DNA of 8,532 bases. It comes from Flammeovirgaceae bacterium (GTDB lineage: Bacteria; Bacteroidota; Bacteroidia; Cytophagales; MED-G16). Below the pieces are notes generated by a model. That model worked only from the letters and a program-made list of their open reading frames with translations, ran no database searches and had not been told where the DNA came from. Shown piece after piece: positions 1 to 4,849 of this stretch. The position numbers were made by a program, and so were the translations under genes. Location: positions 1-8,532 of the forward strand of contig NZYP01000061.1 in NCBI GenBank assembly GCA_002702205.1. Direction: 5' to 3'. The first letter of the stretch is position 1; each line of letters begins with the position of its first letter.

Positions 1-37
1 CATTAACAACCTTAGGATCTGATTTAATATTATTCAT
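1..37 (-). CDS. 5' end of a gene leaving the window (possibly TonB-type energy transducer)
   Basis: An ATG at the right end of this stretch opens a frame that stays open to the window edge and reads MNNIKSDPKVVN. It begins 40 bp downstream of the second exbD stop on the same strand, so it is likely the next gene of the exb transcription unit. In many Bacteroidota a TonB-family energy transducer follows the two exbD genes, and such proteins often begin with a short charged segment containing an 'NPK'-like motif before their single membrane helix. The visible 'SDPK' fits that loosely. Only 12 residues are visible, so the existence of the gene is moderately supported by position alone and the TonB identity is inference. 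Confidence 0.4.
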   Translation of the reverse strand, partial: MNNIKSDPKVVN

Positions 38-77
38 AATTAAATAAGAAAATTATAACAATTCTCTTATCTAATCA

Positions 78-542
78 CTATATGTTACTAGAAGTTTGAA
101 TTGAACTGTAAAGAATTTTTCTTGCGTTTGCTTCCCTAAGTTCCTGCTGAACATCAGAAACAATACCCATTTTTGAATCTACATCTACTTTCATTGACAT
201 AGTTATTTGATCTCTTTCTGCCTCATTCAGCTTGTCTTTTTCTTGATTTACAAATTGTACTATTTCATCTACCTCAACAAAAACATCATTTACCTGGATT
301 TTTGGTTCTTTACCAAATAAAGAGCTTTGTTTAGGTTCTCCTATATATATGTAACTAACGAGTGACTTTCTCTCTAATTTAGTTAATTGAGCAGCCTTAG
401 GGAGCTTTTGTTTAACCATTATATCTGTCTCTCTAAGAACAGTTGTTACCATAAAGAAAAAAAGTAACATAAAAATAATATCAGGTAGTGCAGCAGTCGG
501 TATATCCTGAGATGTATTTGATTTTTTTCCGAATTTAGGCAT
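78..542 (-). CDS. exbD: ExbD/TolR-family biopolymer transport protein (second copy)
   Basis: The product is a 154-residue inner-membrane protein of the ExbD/TolR family. This is the proton-channel partner that, with an ExbB-type pentamer, converts proton-motive force into movement of TonB. The N-terminal cytoplasmic stretch is followed by one membrane helix at about residues 18-36 (PDIIFMLLFFFMVTTVL). It carries the single conserved membrane aspartate, D21, which corresponds to D25 of E. coli ExbD. The rest is a periplasmic domain. Length is normal for the short ExbD form of Bacteroidota. Its start codon shares one base with the stop of the upstream exbD (TGATG arrangement), so translational coupling is likely. 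It differs clearly from the upstream paralogue, which has a longer periplasmic domain, so the two probably act as non-identical subunits. The substrate of the complex cannot be read from sequence. Confidence 0.93.
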   Translation of the reverse strand: MPKFGKKSNTSQDIPTAALPDIIFMLLFFFMVTTVLRETDIMVKQKLPKAAQLTKLERKSLVSYIYIGEPKQSSLFGKEPKIQVNDVFVEVDEIVQFVNQEKDKLNEAERDQITMSMKVDVDSKMGIVSDVQQELREANARKILYSSIQTSSNI

Positions 543-1180
543 CAGTTTGCGATTTTATTTGGTTCAGCTATAGAAATTGCTCTAGGGATACCATCCCTTG
601 CGGCAAAATACTTTCTTTCTTGAATAGGGTCATCTCTGTCTAACTGTAAAAATTCACTAGCTGAAAGACCAACTCTCTCACCATAGACATCATTGTAAGC
701 AGCATTTACTTGATCAAGTACTTGAACATATAAGTCATAAGATGTTCCTCTATCTGCCTTAAAAGATACTACTGCCTCAGTAGGGTCATCAGAATAGTCA
801 GTTCTTCGACCAAAAGAAGAAACATATGATTTCATTGATCCTGGTAAACTATTATAAATTTGAACGCCTTCCTCTCCTGGATTACCAAAGTTTAAAATAA
901 ATATTTTAACCATCTCTCTTAAAGAGGAAACATCTTCAAGGGGTTCGTCTTCTACTAATAATCTATCCTGAGAATTAGCAAGTATTTTAAAAATATTTCT
1001 ATCATTTTTAGTCACCTCAGGTGGTGGTTGATTAGGGTCAGGCTTTGGAGGTAATAACATCGCTATACCTTTATCATTTGCAATAGTTGTTGTTACCAAG
1101 AAGAAAATAAGTAGCAAGAAGGCTATATCTGCCATCGAACCATTTGGAATTTCAGCTGTAGGTCTATTTTTTCTAGCCAT
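542..1180 (-). CDS. exbD: ExbD/TolR-family biopolymer transport protein (first copy, long periplasmic domain)
   Basis: The product is a 212-residue ExbD-family inner-membrane protein. After a basic N-terminus (MARKNRPTAEIPNGSMAD) there is one membrane helix at about residues 16-34, with the proton-path aspartate at D18. A proline-rich stretch follows (PPKPDPNQPPPE, about residues 44-55), then a large periplasmic domain. At about 210 residues it is longer than the roughly 140 of E. coli ExbD, and the extra C-terminal part is typical of the first ExbD copy in Bacteroidota. I chose the ATG that gives MARKNRP. An in-frame ATG ten codons upstream would add MHLNLEKLLI and overlap the preceding gene by 38 bp, whereas the chosen start gives an 8-bp overlap and a normal ExbD N-terminus. 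It is coupled at both ends: 8-bp overlap with the small membrane protein gene upstream and 1 bp with the next exbD. Confidence 0.93.
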   Translation of the reverse strand: MARKNRPTAEIPNGSMADIAFLLLIFFLVTTTIANDKGIAMLLPPKPDPNQPPPEVTKNDRNIFKILANSQDRLLVEDEPLEDVSSLREMVKIFILNFGNPGEEGVQIYNSLPGSMKSYVSSFGRRTDYSDDPTEAVVSFKADRGTSYDLYVQVLDQVNAAYNDVYGERVGLSASEFLQLDRDDPIQERKYFAARDGIPRAISIAEPNKIAN

Positions 1181-1502
1181 TATTAAAAGCTTTTCTAAAT
1201 TCAGATGCAATTATACCAATAACAGCAATACCTGCTAACATGTAAACTAAATTAAGCATTCCACCTATAAACTTTGATAAAGTTTCATCAACACCAAATT
1301 CAATGTAGCTAGGGTAAACTTCGTTACCAGAAATTAACCATGCAACTAAAAAAAGAATAAGTATTGAACCTAGACCCATTCCTGAATTAATTAGTGATTT
1401 TGGATTTTTTGAGGCTATGTAAAGAGGAAAACCAATTGCTAATAAAGCAGCAATGCAAACCATAAAGTAACCGAAGTAAAGAACAATATCTACAAAATCC
1501 AT
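1173..1502 (-). CDS. Small three-helix membrane protein of the exbB-exbD block, function unassigned
   Basis: The product is a 109-residue hydrophobic protein with three predicted membrane helices, at about residues 5-30, 43-60 and 78-100. A short basic loop (SKNPKS) separates helices 1 and 2, and a polar segment with acidic residues (NEVYPSYIEFGVDETLSK) separates helices 2 and 3. I recognise it as the small protein commonly found between the ExbB-type and first ExbD genes in Bacteroidota, but I know of no demonstrated function. Its start overlaps the exbB stop by one base (TAATG) and its end overlaps the next exbD by 8 bp. That locked-in position strongly suggests a structural or assembly partner of the ExbB/ExbD motor. 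It has no ExbB, ExbD or TonB signature. Its reality as a gene is well supported; any role is inference from context. Confidence 0.85.
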   Translation of the reverse strand: MDFVDIVLYFGYFMVCIAALLAIGFPLYIASKNPKSLINSGMGLGSILILFLVAWLISGNEVYPSYIEFGVDETLSKFIGGMLNLVYMLAGIAVIGIIASEFRKAFNNG

Positions 1503-2344
1503 TATTTAGATAGTTTGTTTCTTACTAATATGTCAACAAGTGAAATAGAAGCATCTTCCATTGTATTAACAAGTGAGTCTATCTTAGAGACAAGATAATT
1601 ATAAAACAATTGTAAGATTACAGCTACAATTAAACCACCTACTGTAGTTAATAGTGCAATCTTTATACCTCCAGCTACAAGAGAAGGTGATACATCACCA
1701 GCCTCTGCAATAGCATCAAATGCACCTATCATACCGATAACTGTTCCCATAAAACCAAGCATTGGTGCAAGAGATATAAATAATGATATCCAGACCATGC
1801 CTCTCTCTAATTTACCCATCTCAACAGAACCATATGATATAATAGATTTTTCTACCATCTCAATTCCCTCTGATGCTCTCATTAAACCTTGGACAAAAAT
1901 AGAAGCAACTGGTCCTCTTGTGGATTTACATATTTCTTTAGCAGCATTAACCCCATCTTTTCCTTTAAGGGCATCTTCAATATCTGATAATAATTTTTTT
2001 GTATTTGTAGTTGCAAGATTTAATGTTATAATCCTTTCAATAGCAACAGCAAGGCCTAATATTAAACAAAGTAACACTATGCCCATAAACTGCCAGCCTC
2101 CTTGTATAAATTGATCTTTTATTGCATAGTGAAAAGATTGTGATTCTTCAACAACCTCTTCAATTTCTTCTTCTTCAATAATTTGTATGTTTGATGTTTC
2201 TTCGGATGCAGAATCCATCATAGTTGTACTAGATGTATCTTCTTGTAGTTGGTCAACTCCTTCTGTTGTATCATCTTGAGCAAATGAAAAATTAGAAAAA
2301 GACAACATGATAAAAGTCATCAATATTGTAAGTAAGTTTCTCAT
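1502..2344 (-). CDS. exbB: MotA/TolQ/ExbB proton-channel family protein
   Basis: The product is a 280-residue inner-membrane channel subunit that pairs with ExbD to drive TonB-dependent transport using proton-motive force. An N-terminal signal peptide (residues about 1-23, hydrophobic core then SFA-Q) is followed by a very acidic, Ser/Thr-rich stretch at about 24-70, including a run of Glu at 57-62 and 66-67. The ExbB core then begins: helix 1 at about 83-107 (GGWQFMGIVLLCLILGLAVAI), a cytoplasmic domain with GPVASIF at 144-150, helix 2 at about 185-207 (SLAPMLGFMGTVIGM), and helix 3 at about 223-250 with the conserved LLTTVGG. A cleaved leader plus acidic linker is the common Bacteroidota form; E. 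coli ExbB lacks it. It is the first gene of the four-gene coupled block, 98 bp downstream of the tRNA-Ser gene, with a -7-type promoter element between them. Confidence 0.95.
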   Translation of the reverse strand: MRNLLTILMTFIMLSFSNFSFAQDDTTEGVDQLQEDTSSTTMMDSASEETSNIQIIEEEEIEEVVEESQSFHYAIKDQFIQGGWQFMGIVLLCLILGLAVAIERIITLNLATTNTKKLLSDIEDALKGKDGVNAAKEICKSTRGPVASIFVQGLMRASEGIEMVEKSIISYGSVEMGKLERGMVWISLFISLAPMLGFMGTVIGMIGAFDAIAEAGDVSPSLVAGGIKIALLTTVGGLIVAVILQLFYNYLVSKIDSLVNTMEDASISLVDILVRNKLSK

Positions 2345-2377
2345 AATTTAAGTTATTATTTTATAATTAGAATTTTT

Positions 2378-2385
2378 CAAAAATA
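2378..2385 (-). promoter_or_regulatory. Candidate -7 promoter element for the exb block
   Basis: Read on the minus strand this is TATTTTTG, an exact match to the Bacteroidota -7 consensus TAnnTTTG, ending 33 bp before the exbB start codon. The expected -33 region (around 2404-2410) is only a T-run without the usual TTG, so just half of the promoter is convincing. In such AT-rich DNA a chance match is possible. If real, it lets the exb block be transcribed independently of tatD and the tRNA. Confidence 0.4.
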
Positions 2386-2403
2386 GTGTTATTAGTATAT
2401 AAT

Positions 2404-2428
2404 AAAAAAAAATTAAAAGAATTTTTAA
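2404..2428 (-). terminator. Weak candidate terminator after tRNA-Ser
   Basis: On the minus strand a 6-bp inverted repeat (TTAAAA, loop ATTC, TTTTAA) is followed at once by nine T residues, 15 bp past the end of the tRNA. The form is that of an intrinsic terminator, but the stem is wholly A-U and would be unstable. I give it as a possibility only. Confidence 0.22.
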
Positions 2429-2442
2429 AATATCAAGTTTAG

Positions 2443-2531
2443 CAGAGAGGAAGGGATTCGAACCCTCGATACGAATTGCTCCGTATACGCACTTTCCAGG
2501 CGCGCGCCTTCGACCGCTCGGCCACCTCTCT
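2443..2531 (-). tRNA. tRNA-Ser, anticodon GGA
   Basis: An 89-nt class II tRNA folds cleanly on the minus strand. The acceptor stem pairs AGAGAGG with CCTCTCT and is followed by discriminator G. The anticodon stem CGCGC/GTGCG closes the loop CTGGAAA, with anticodon GGA at 2497-2495, reading UCC/UCU serine codons. The long variable arm pairs ATACG with CGTAT, as required for serine tRNA. The T stem-loop is GAGGG-TTCGAAT-CCCTT. The CCA tail is not encoded (the discriminator is followed by CTA), so it must be added by a nucleotidyltransferase. The 5' end is only 3 bp from the tatD stop codon, so it is probably made from a joint transcript or a promoter inside tatD and trimmed by RNase P. A 66-codon open frame crossing this gene is a by-product of the tRNA sequence. 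Confidence 0.97.
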
Positions 2532-2534
2532 TTA

Positions 2535-3314
2535 TTACTGCAAATCAAATAAATTAATGGCGTTTTTAGAAGTTACCTCACAAACTTTATCATATGGTAT
2601 ATTTAATATTTGAGATAATTTTTCTGCAATAAATGAAATATTTTGAGGTTCATTTCTTTTTCCCCTGTAAGGTTCCGGAGATAAATAGGGACTATCTGTC
2701 TCTAAGATAATATCTTCTATATTAATATTTGAAACAACTTCTTTAAGTTTTGAATTTTTAAATGTTATTATCCCCCCTAATCCTATTTTAAATCCGAGGT
2801 TGGTTATCATTTTTACTTGATCATAGTTACCATCAAAACAATGAAAAACCCCTTTTAATCTACCTTCATATTTACTTATAACATCTATAGTTTGATTAAT
2901 TGAATTTCTAGTATGTAAAACAACTGGTAAGTTATTTTTAAGAGCATATTCACATTGTATCTCCAACGCATCTATCTGTTGATTAATATTATCCTTTCTA
3001 TAATAAAGATCCATACCAATTTCACCAATGGCAATAGTTTCTTTATTAACAAACGATAAAATTTTAGTTATCTCTGATTTATAATTTTCTTTTAAATAAC
3101 ATGGATGTAAACCTAACATATGAAAACAAATTCCCTTGTAACTATTACTTAACTCAATCATTGGCCTTACTGTATTATAATTTATATTAGGCATTAATAT
3201 TTTTTTAATATTTTTCTTAGATGATCTTTTGATAACTTCATCCTTAATTTCTAGGAATTCATCTAAAAAAATATGAGCATGGGTATCAATAAGTTGTTCT
3301 TGTCTATTTGTCAT
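2535..3314 (-). CDS. tatD: TatD-family metal-dependent hydrolase (DNase)
   Basis: The product is a 259-residue amidohydrolase-fold enzyme of the TatD family, cytoplasmic, with no signal peptide. Family members are Mg2+-dependent DNases; some act in D-aminoacyl-tRNA or DNA-repair contexts, so the exact substrate is open. All the metal and catalytic positions are visible: H12 and H14 in DTHAH, E98 in GEIG, H134 in VVLHTR, H158 in VFHCFDG, and D207 in ETDSPYLSP. Length is normal for the family (about 255-265). I chose the ATG giving MTNRQEQLIDTHAH; a TTG five codons upstream is possible but adds nothing conserved. It is divergent from ruvC across about 50 bp and is followed 3 bp downstream by tRNA-Ser, then by the exb block. 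Confidence 0.94.
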   Translation of the reverse strand: MTNRQEQLIDTHAHIFLDEFLEIKDEVIKRSSKKNIKKILMPNINYNTVRPMIELSNSYKGICFHMLGLHPCYLKENYKSEITKILSFVNKETIAIGEIGMDLYYRKDNINQQIDALEIQCEYALKNNLPVVLHTRNSINQTIDVISKYEGRLKGVFHCFDGNYDQVKMITNLGFKIGLGGIITFKNSKLKEVVSNINIEDIILETDSPYLSPEPYRGKRNEPQNISFIAEKLSQILNIPYDKVCEVTSKNAINLFDLQ

Positions 3315-3326
3315 ATAGATCTTATT

Positions 3327-3364
3327 CAATTAAATTGGATCAATATAATATTAATTGAAATTAA
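3327..3364. repeat. Divergent tatD/ruvC spacer with motifs shared with the pdxA/rsmA spacer
   Basis: The 50-bp gap between the divergent tatD and ruvC starts contains CAATTAAATTGG (3327-3338) and TTAATTGAAATTAA (3351-3364), the latter touching the ruvC ATG. The first is the exact reverse complement of 7018-7029. The second is identical to 7023-7036, in the same position relative to a start codon. CAATTAA and TTAATTG within the spacer also form an inverted pair. I see no clean TAnnTTTG promoter here. Base composition is very AT-rich, so some of the similarity may be chance. Confidence 0.3.
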
Positions 3365-3913
3365 ATGAGGGGTAAAAAGATAATTTTAGGTCTTGATCCT
3401 GGAACTAATATAATGGGTTTCGGATTAATAGAGATACAAAATGATAATATAAAACTTATTCAATATGGAATTATAAATTTAAAAAAGTATCAGGATCACT
3501 CAGAGAAACTTCAAATGATTTTTGAAAATGTCAATAACCTTATCAGAGACTATAATCCTGGTGCTATTTCAATCGAATCGCCATTTTTTGGAAAAAATGT
3601 TCAGTCGATGTTGAAACTTGGGAGAGCTCAAGGAGTTGCTATGGTTGCTGGTAAAATAAATGGTATAAAAATATCAGAATATGCACCTAGAAAAATTAAA
3701 AAATCTGTTACTGGAAATGGAAATGCATCAAAAGAACAACTATCAGAAATAATTAAAAAAACATTAAATATTAAAGATCAAATTAATAAAAAACTAGATG
3801 CAAGTGATGCACTAGGGGCTGCTTTATGTCATTATTATCAAAAATCAAATAATGAGAGTCCAAGAAAATCTTGGAAAAAATTCATTCAAGCTAATCCAGA
3901 TAAAATAGTTTAA
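3365..3913 (+). CDS. ruvC: Holliday junction resolvase RuvC (crossover junction endodeoxyribonuclease)
   Basis: The product is a 182-residue cytoplasmic endonuclease that cuts Holliday junctions with paired nicks during recombinational repair, working with RuvAB. The RNase H-like fold keeps all four acidic catalytic residues: D11 in GLDPGT, E71 in SIESPF, and D145 and D148 in KLDASDALGAAL. The central GKN-LGRAQG segment (76-90) and VTGNGNASKEQ (115-125) match the family, and the tail SWKKFIQANPDKIV is of the Bacteroidota type. Length is normal. The ATG start gives the expected spacing to D11. Its TAA stop shares four bases with the opposing HIT gene's TAA, leaving no terminator space between the two. 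Confidence 0.97.
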   Translation: MRGKKIILGLDPGTNIMGFGLIEIQNDNIKLIQYGIINLKKYQDHSEKLQMIFENVNNLIRDYNPGAISIESPFFGKNVQSMLKLGRAQGVAMVAGKINGIKISEYAPRKIKKSVTGNGNASKEQLSEIIKKTLNIKDQINKKLDASDALGAALCHYYQKSNNESPRKSWKKFIQANPDKIV

Positions 3914-4302
3914 AGATTTCCTTTTATTTTTTTTAATAATTCTATTAATTGATAATCTGAAAATTTTATTCTTTTATTAACGAAATCCATTTCTCTCTCA
4001 TTTTTAAATGGTATTAAGTGAACATGAGCATGTGGAACTTCTAGTCCAACAACTTTTAATCCTACTCTATTACATAACACAGACTTTTCAATTGCTCCAG
4101 AAATTTTTTTTGAAAATATAAGTATTTGTTCTAAATATTTATTTTCAAGATCAAATAGATAATCTGTTTCTACTTTTGGGACTACAAGAGAATGGCCTTC
4201 AGTCAAAGGATTAATATCAAGAAATGAAATGAAATTTTTATCTTCAAAAATTATATGAGCTGGTAATTCTTTTTTGATAATTTTGGAAAAAATTGTTGAC
4301 AT
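3910..4302 (-). CDS. HIT-family nucleotide-binding hydrolase (Hint/HinT-like)
   Basis: The product is a 130-residue cytoplasmic protein of the histidine-triad superfamily, Hint-like branch, whose members hydrolyse nucleoside phosphoramidates or related adenylated substrates. The N-terminal IFSKIIKKELPAHIIFED and FLDINPLTEGHSLVVPK segments are characteristic. The triad itself is H91-A-H93-V-H95-L-I-P, so the nucleophilic middle histidine is present. Length is about normal (120-140). It starts 3 bp after the greA stop, so it forms a greA-HIT operon, a pairing that I recall as common in Bacteroidota. It converges on ruvC with a 4-bp stop-to-stop overlap. The true physiological substrate is unknown. 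Confidence 0.93.
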   Translation of the reverse strand: MSTIFSKIIKKELPAHIIFEDKNFISFLDINPLTEGHSLVVPKVETDYLFDLENKYLEQILIFSKKISGAIEKSVLCNRVGLKVVGLEVPHAHVHLIPFKNEREMDFVNKRIKFSDYQLIELLKKIKGNL

Positions 4303-4305
4303 AAT

Positions 4306-4779
4306 CTACAGAGAAATGTCAATAATTTTAAATATAACCTCTCCAGAAGGGATTGATACTTTTACCTCCTCACCCTTTTTTTTACCTAAAAGACCTTTTC
4401 CAATGGGAGAATCCACAGATAGTTTTTTTTCTTGAAGGTCGGCCTCTTCTTCTGATACAATCGTATACTCAAAGCTTTTATTTAATTTAATATTTTCAAT
4501 CTTAACTTTTGACAAAATCGAAACCTTATCAGTATTAATATCAGATTCATCAATAATTCTTGCACTAGATAATGAATCCTCAAGTTTAGATATTTTAAGT
4601 TCGTGCAAACCCTGAGCCTCTTTAGCTGCGTCATATTCTGCATTTTCAGATAGATCACCTTTATCCCTAGCCTCAGCTATCTGGTTAGCTATATCAGCTC
4701 TACCCTTTGTTTTTAGATAATGGAGCTCGTCTTTTAATTTATTGAGACCTTCCTCAGTAAAATATGTAACCTTATTCAT
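4306..4779 (-). CDS. greA: Transcription elongation factor GreA
   Basis: The product is a 157-residue RNA-polymerase-binding factor that enters the secondary channel and stimulates cleavage of the transcript in backtracked complexes. The N-terminal coiled-coil hairpin spans about residues 9-75 and has the tip sequence ARDKGDLSENAEYDAAKE. The acidic tip residues D42 and E45 match D41 and E44 of E. coli GreA. The C-terminal FKBP-like domain ends with SPIGKGLLGKKKGEEVKVSIPSG. Length matches E. coli GreA (158). It is the first gene of a greA-HIT unit. A good promoter lies 39-70 bp upstream, and a hairpin followed by a T-run falls between that promoter and the start codon, which may make greA expression subject to leader attenuation (inference). 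Confidence 0.97.
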   Translation of the reverse strand: MNKVTYFTEEGLNKLKDELHYLKTKGRADIANQIAEARDKGDLSENAEYDAAKEAQGLHELKISKLEDSLSSARIIDESDINTDKVSILSKVKIENIKLNKSFEYTIVSEEEADLQEKKLSVDSPIGKGLLGKKKGEEVKVSIPSGEVIFKIIDISL

Positions 4780-4791
4780 TATAGTTTAAAT

Positions 4792-4812
4792 AAAAAAAAC
4801 GGAAAGTTCCGT
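4792..4812 (-). terminator. Intrinsic terminator after mgtE, located in the greA leader
   Basis: On the minus strand a perfect 6-bp inverted repeat, ACGGAA (4812-4807) and TTCCGT (4804-4799), separated by two bases, runs straight into a T-tract (rc of A at 4792-4799). The pairing may extend through flanking A/T. The helix effectively has 4-5 bp with a 4-base loop. It lies about 30 bp past the mgtE stop, as expected of an rsmA-mgtE terminator. It is also about 20 bp upstream of the greA ATG and downstream of the greA -7 box. Confidence 0.6.
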
Positions 4813-4817
4813 CTTTA

Positions 4818-4849
4818 CAAATATACAAAAACTGAATTATCAAGTCAAA
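4818..4849 (-). promoter_or_regulatory. Bacteroidota-type promoter for greA-HIT
   Basis: On the minus strand TTTG (4849-4846), 20 bp of spacing, and TATATTTG (4825-4818) match the Bacteroidota -33 TTTG/TTG and -7 TAnnTTTG elements at the expected distance. The -33 element overlaps the last codons of mgtE. Transcription would start around 4811-4814, at the foot of the hairpin at 4799-4812, so the greA message would begin with or just inside that hairpin. Confidence 0.55.

Noticed and set aside
1797..2114. 105-codon plus-strand frame opposite exbB
   Set aside because: It is antisense to conserved ExbB core sequence and resembles no family; it is a shadow of the real gene.
2443..2531. tRNA-Ser as an attachment site of an integrated element
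   Set aside because: No integrase, repeat of the tRNA 3' end or composition shift is present on either side; both flanks are core genes.
2348..2548. 66-codon minus-strand open frame over the tRNA region
   Set aside because: It is read through the tRNA-Ser gene and the A/T-rich spacer beyond it; the tRNA fold fully explains the sequence and the peptide has no recognisable features.
4799..4812. ACGGAA-AG-TTCCGT palindrome read as an operator
   Set aside because: The adjoining minus-strand T-run and the position after mgtE fit an intrinsic terminator/leader hairpin better than a protein-binding site.
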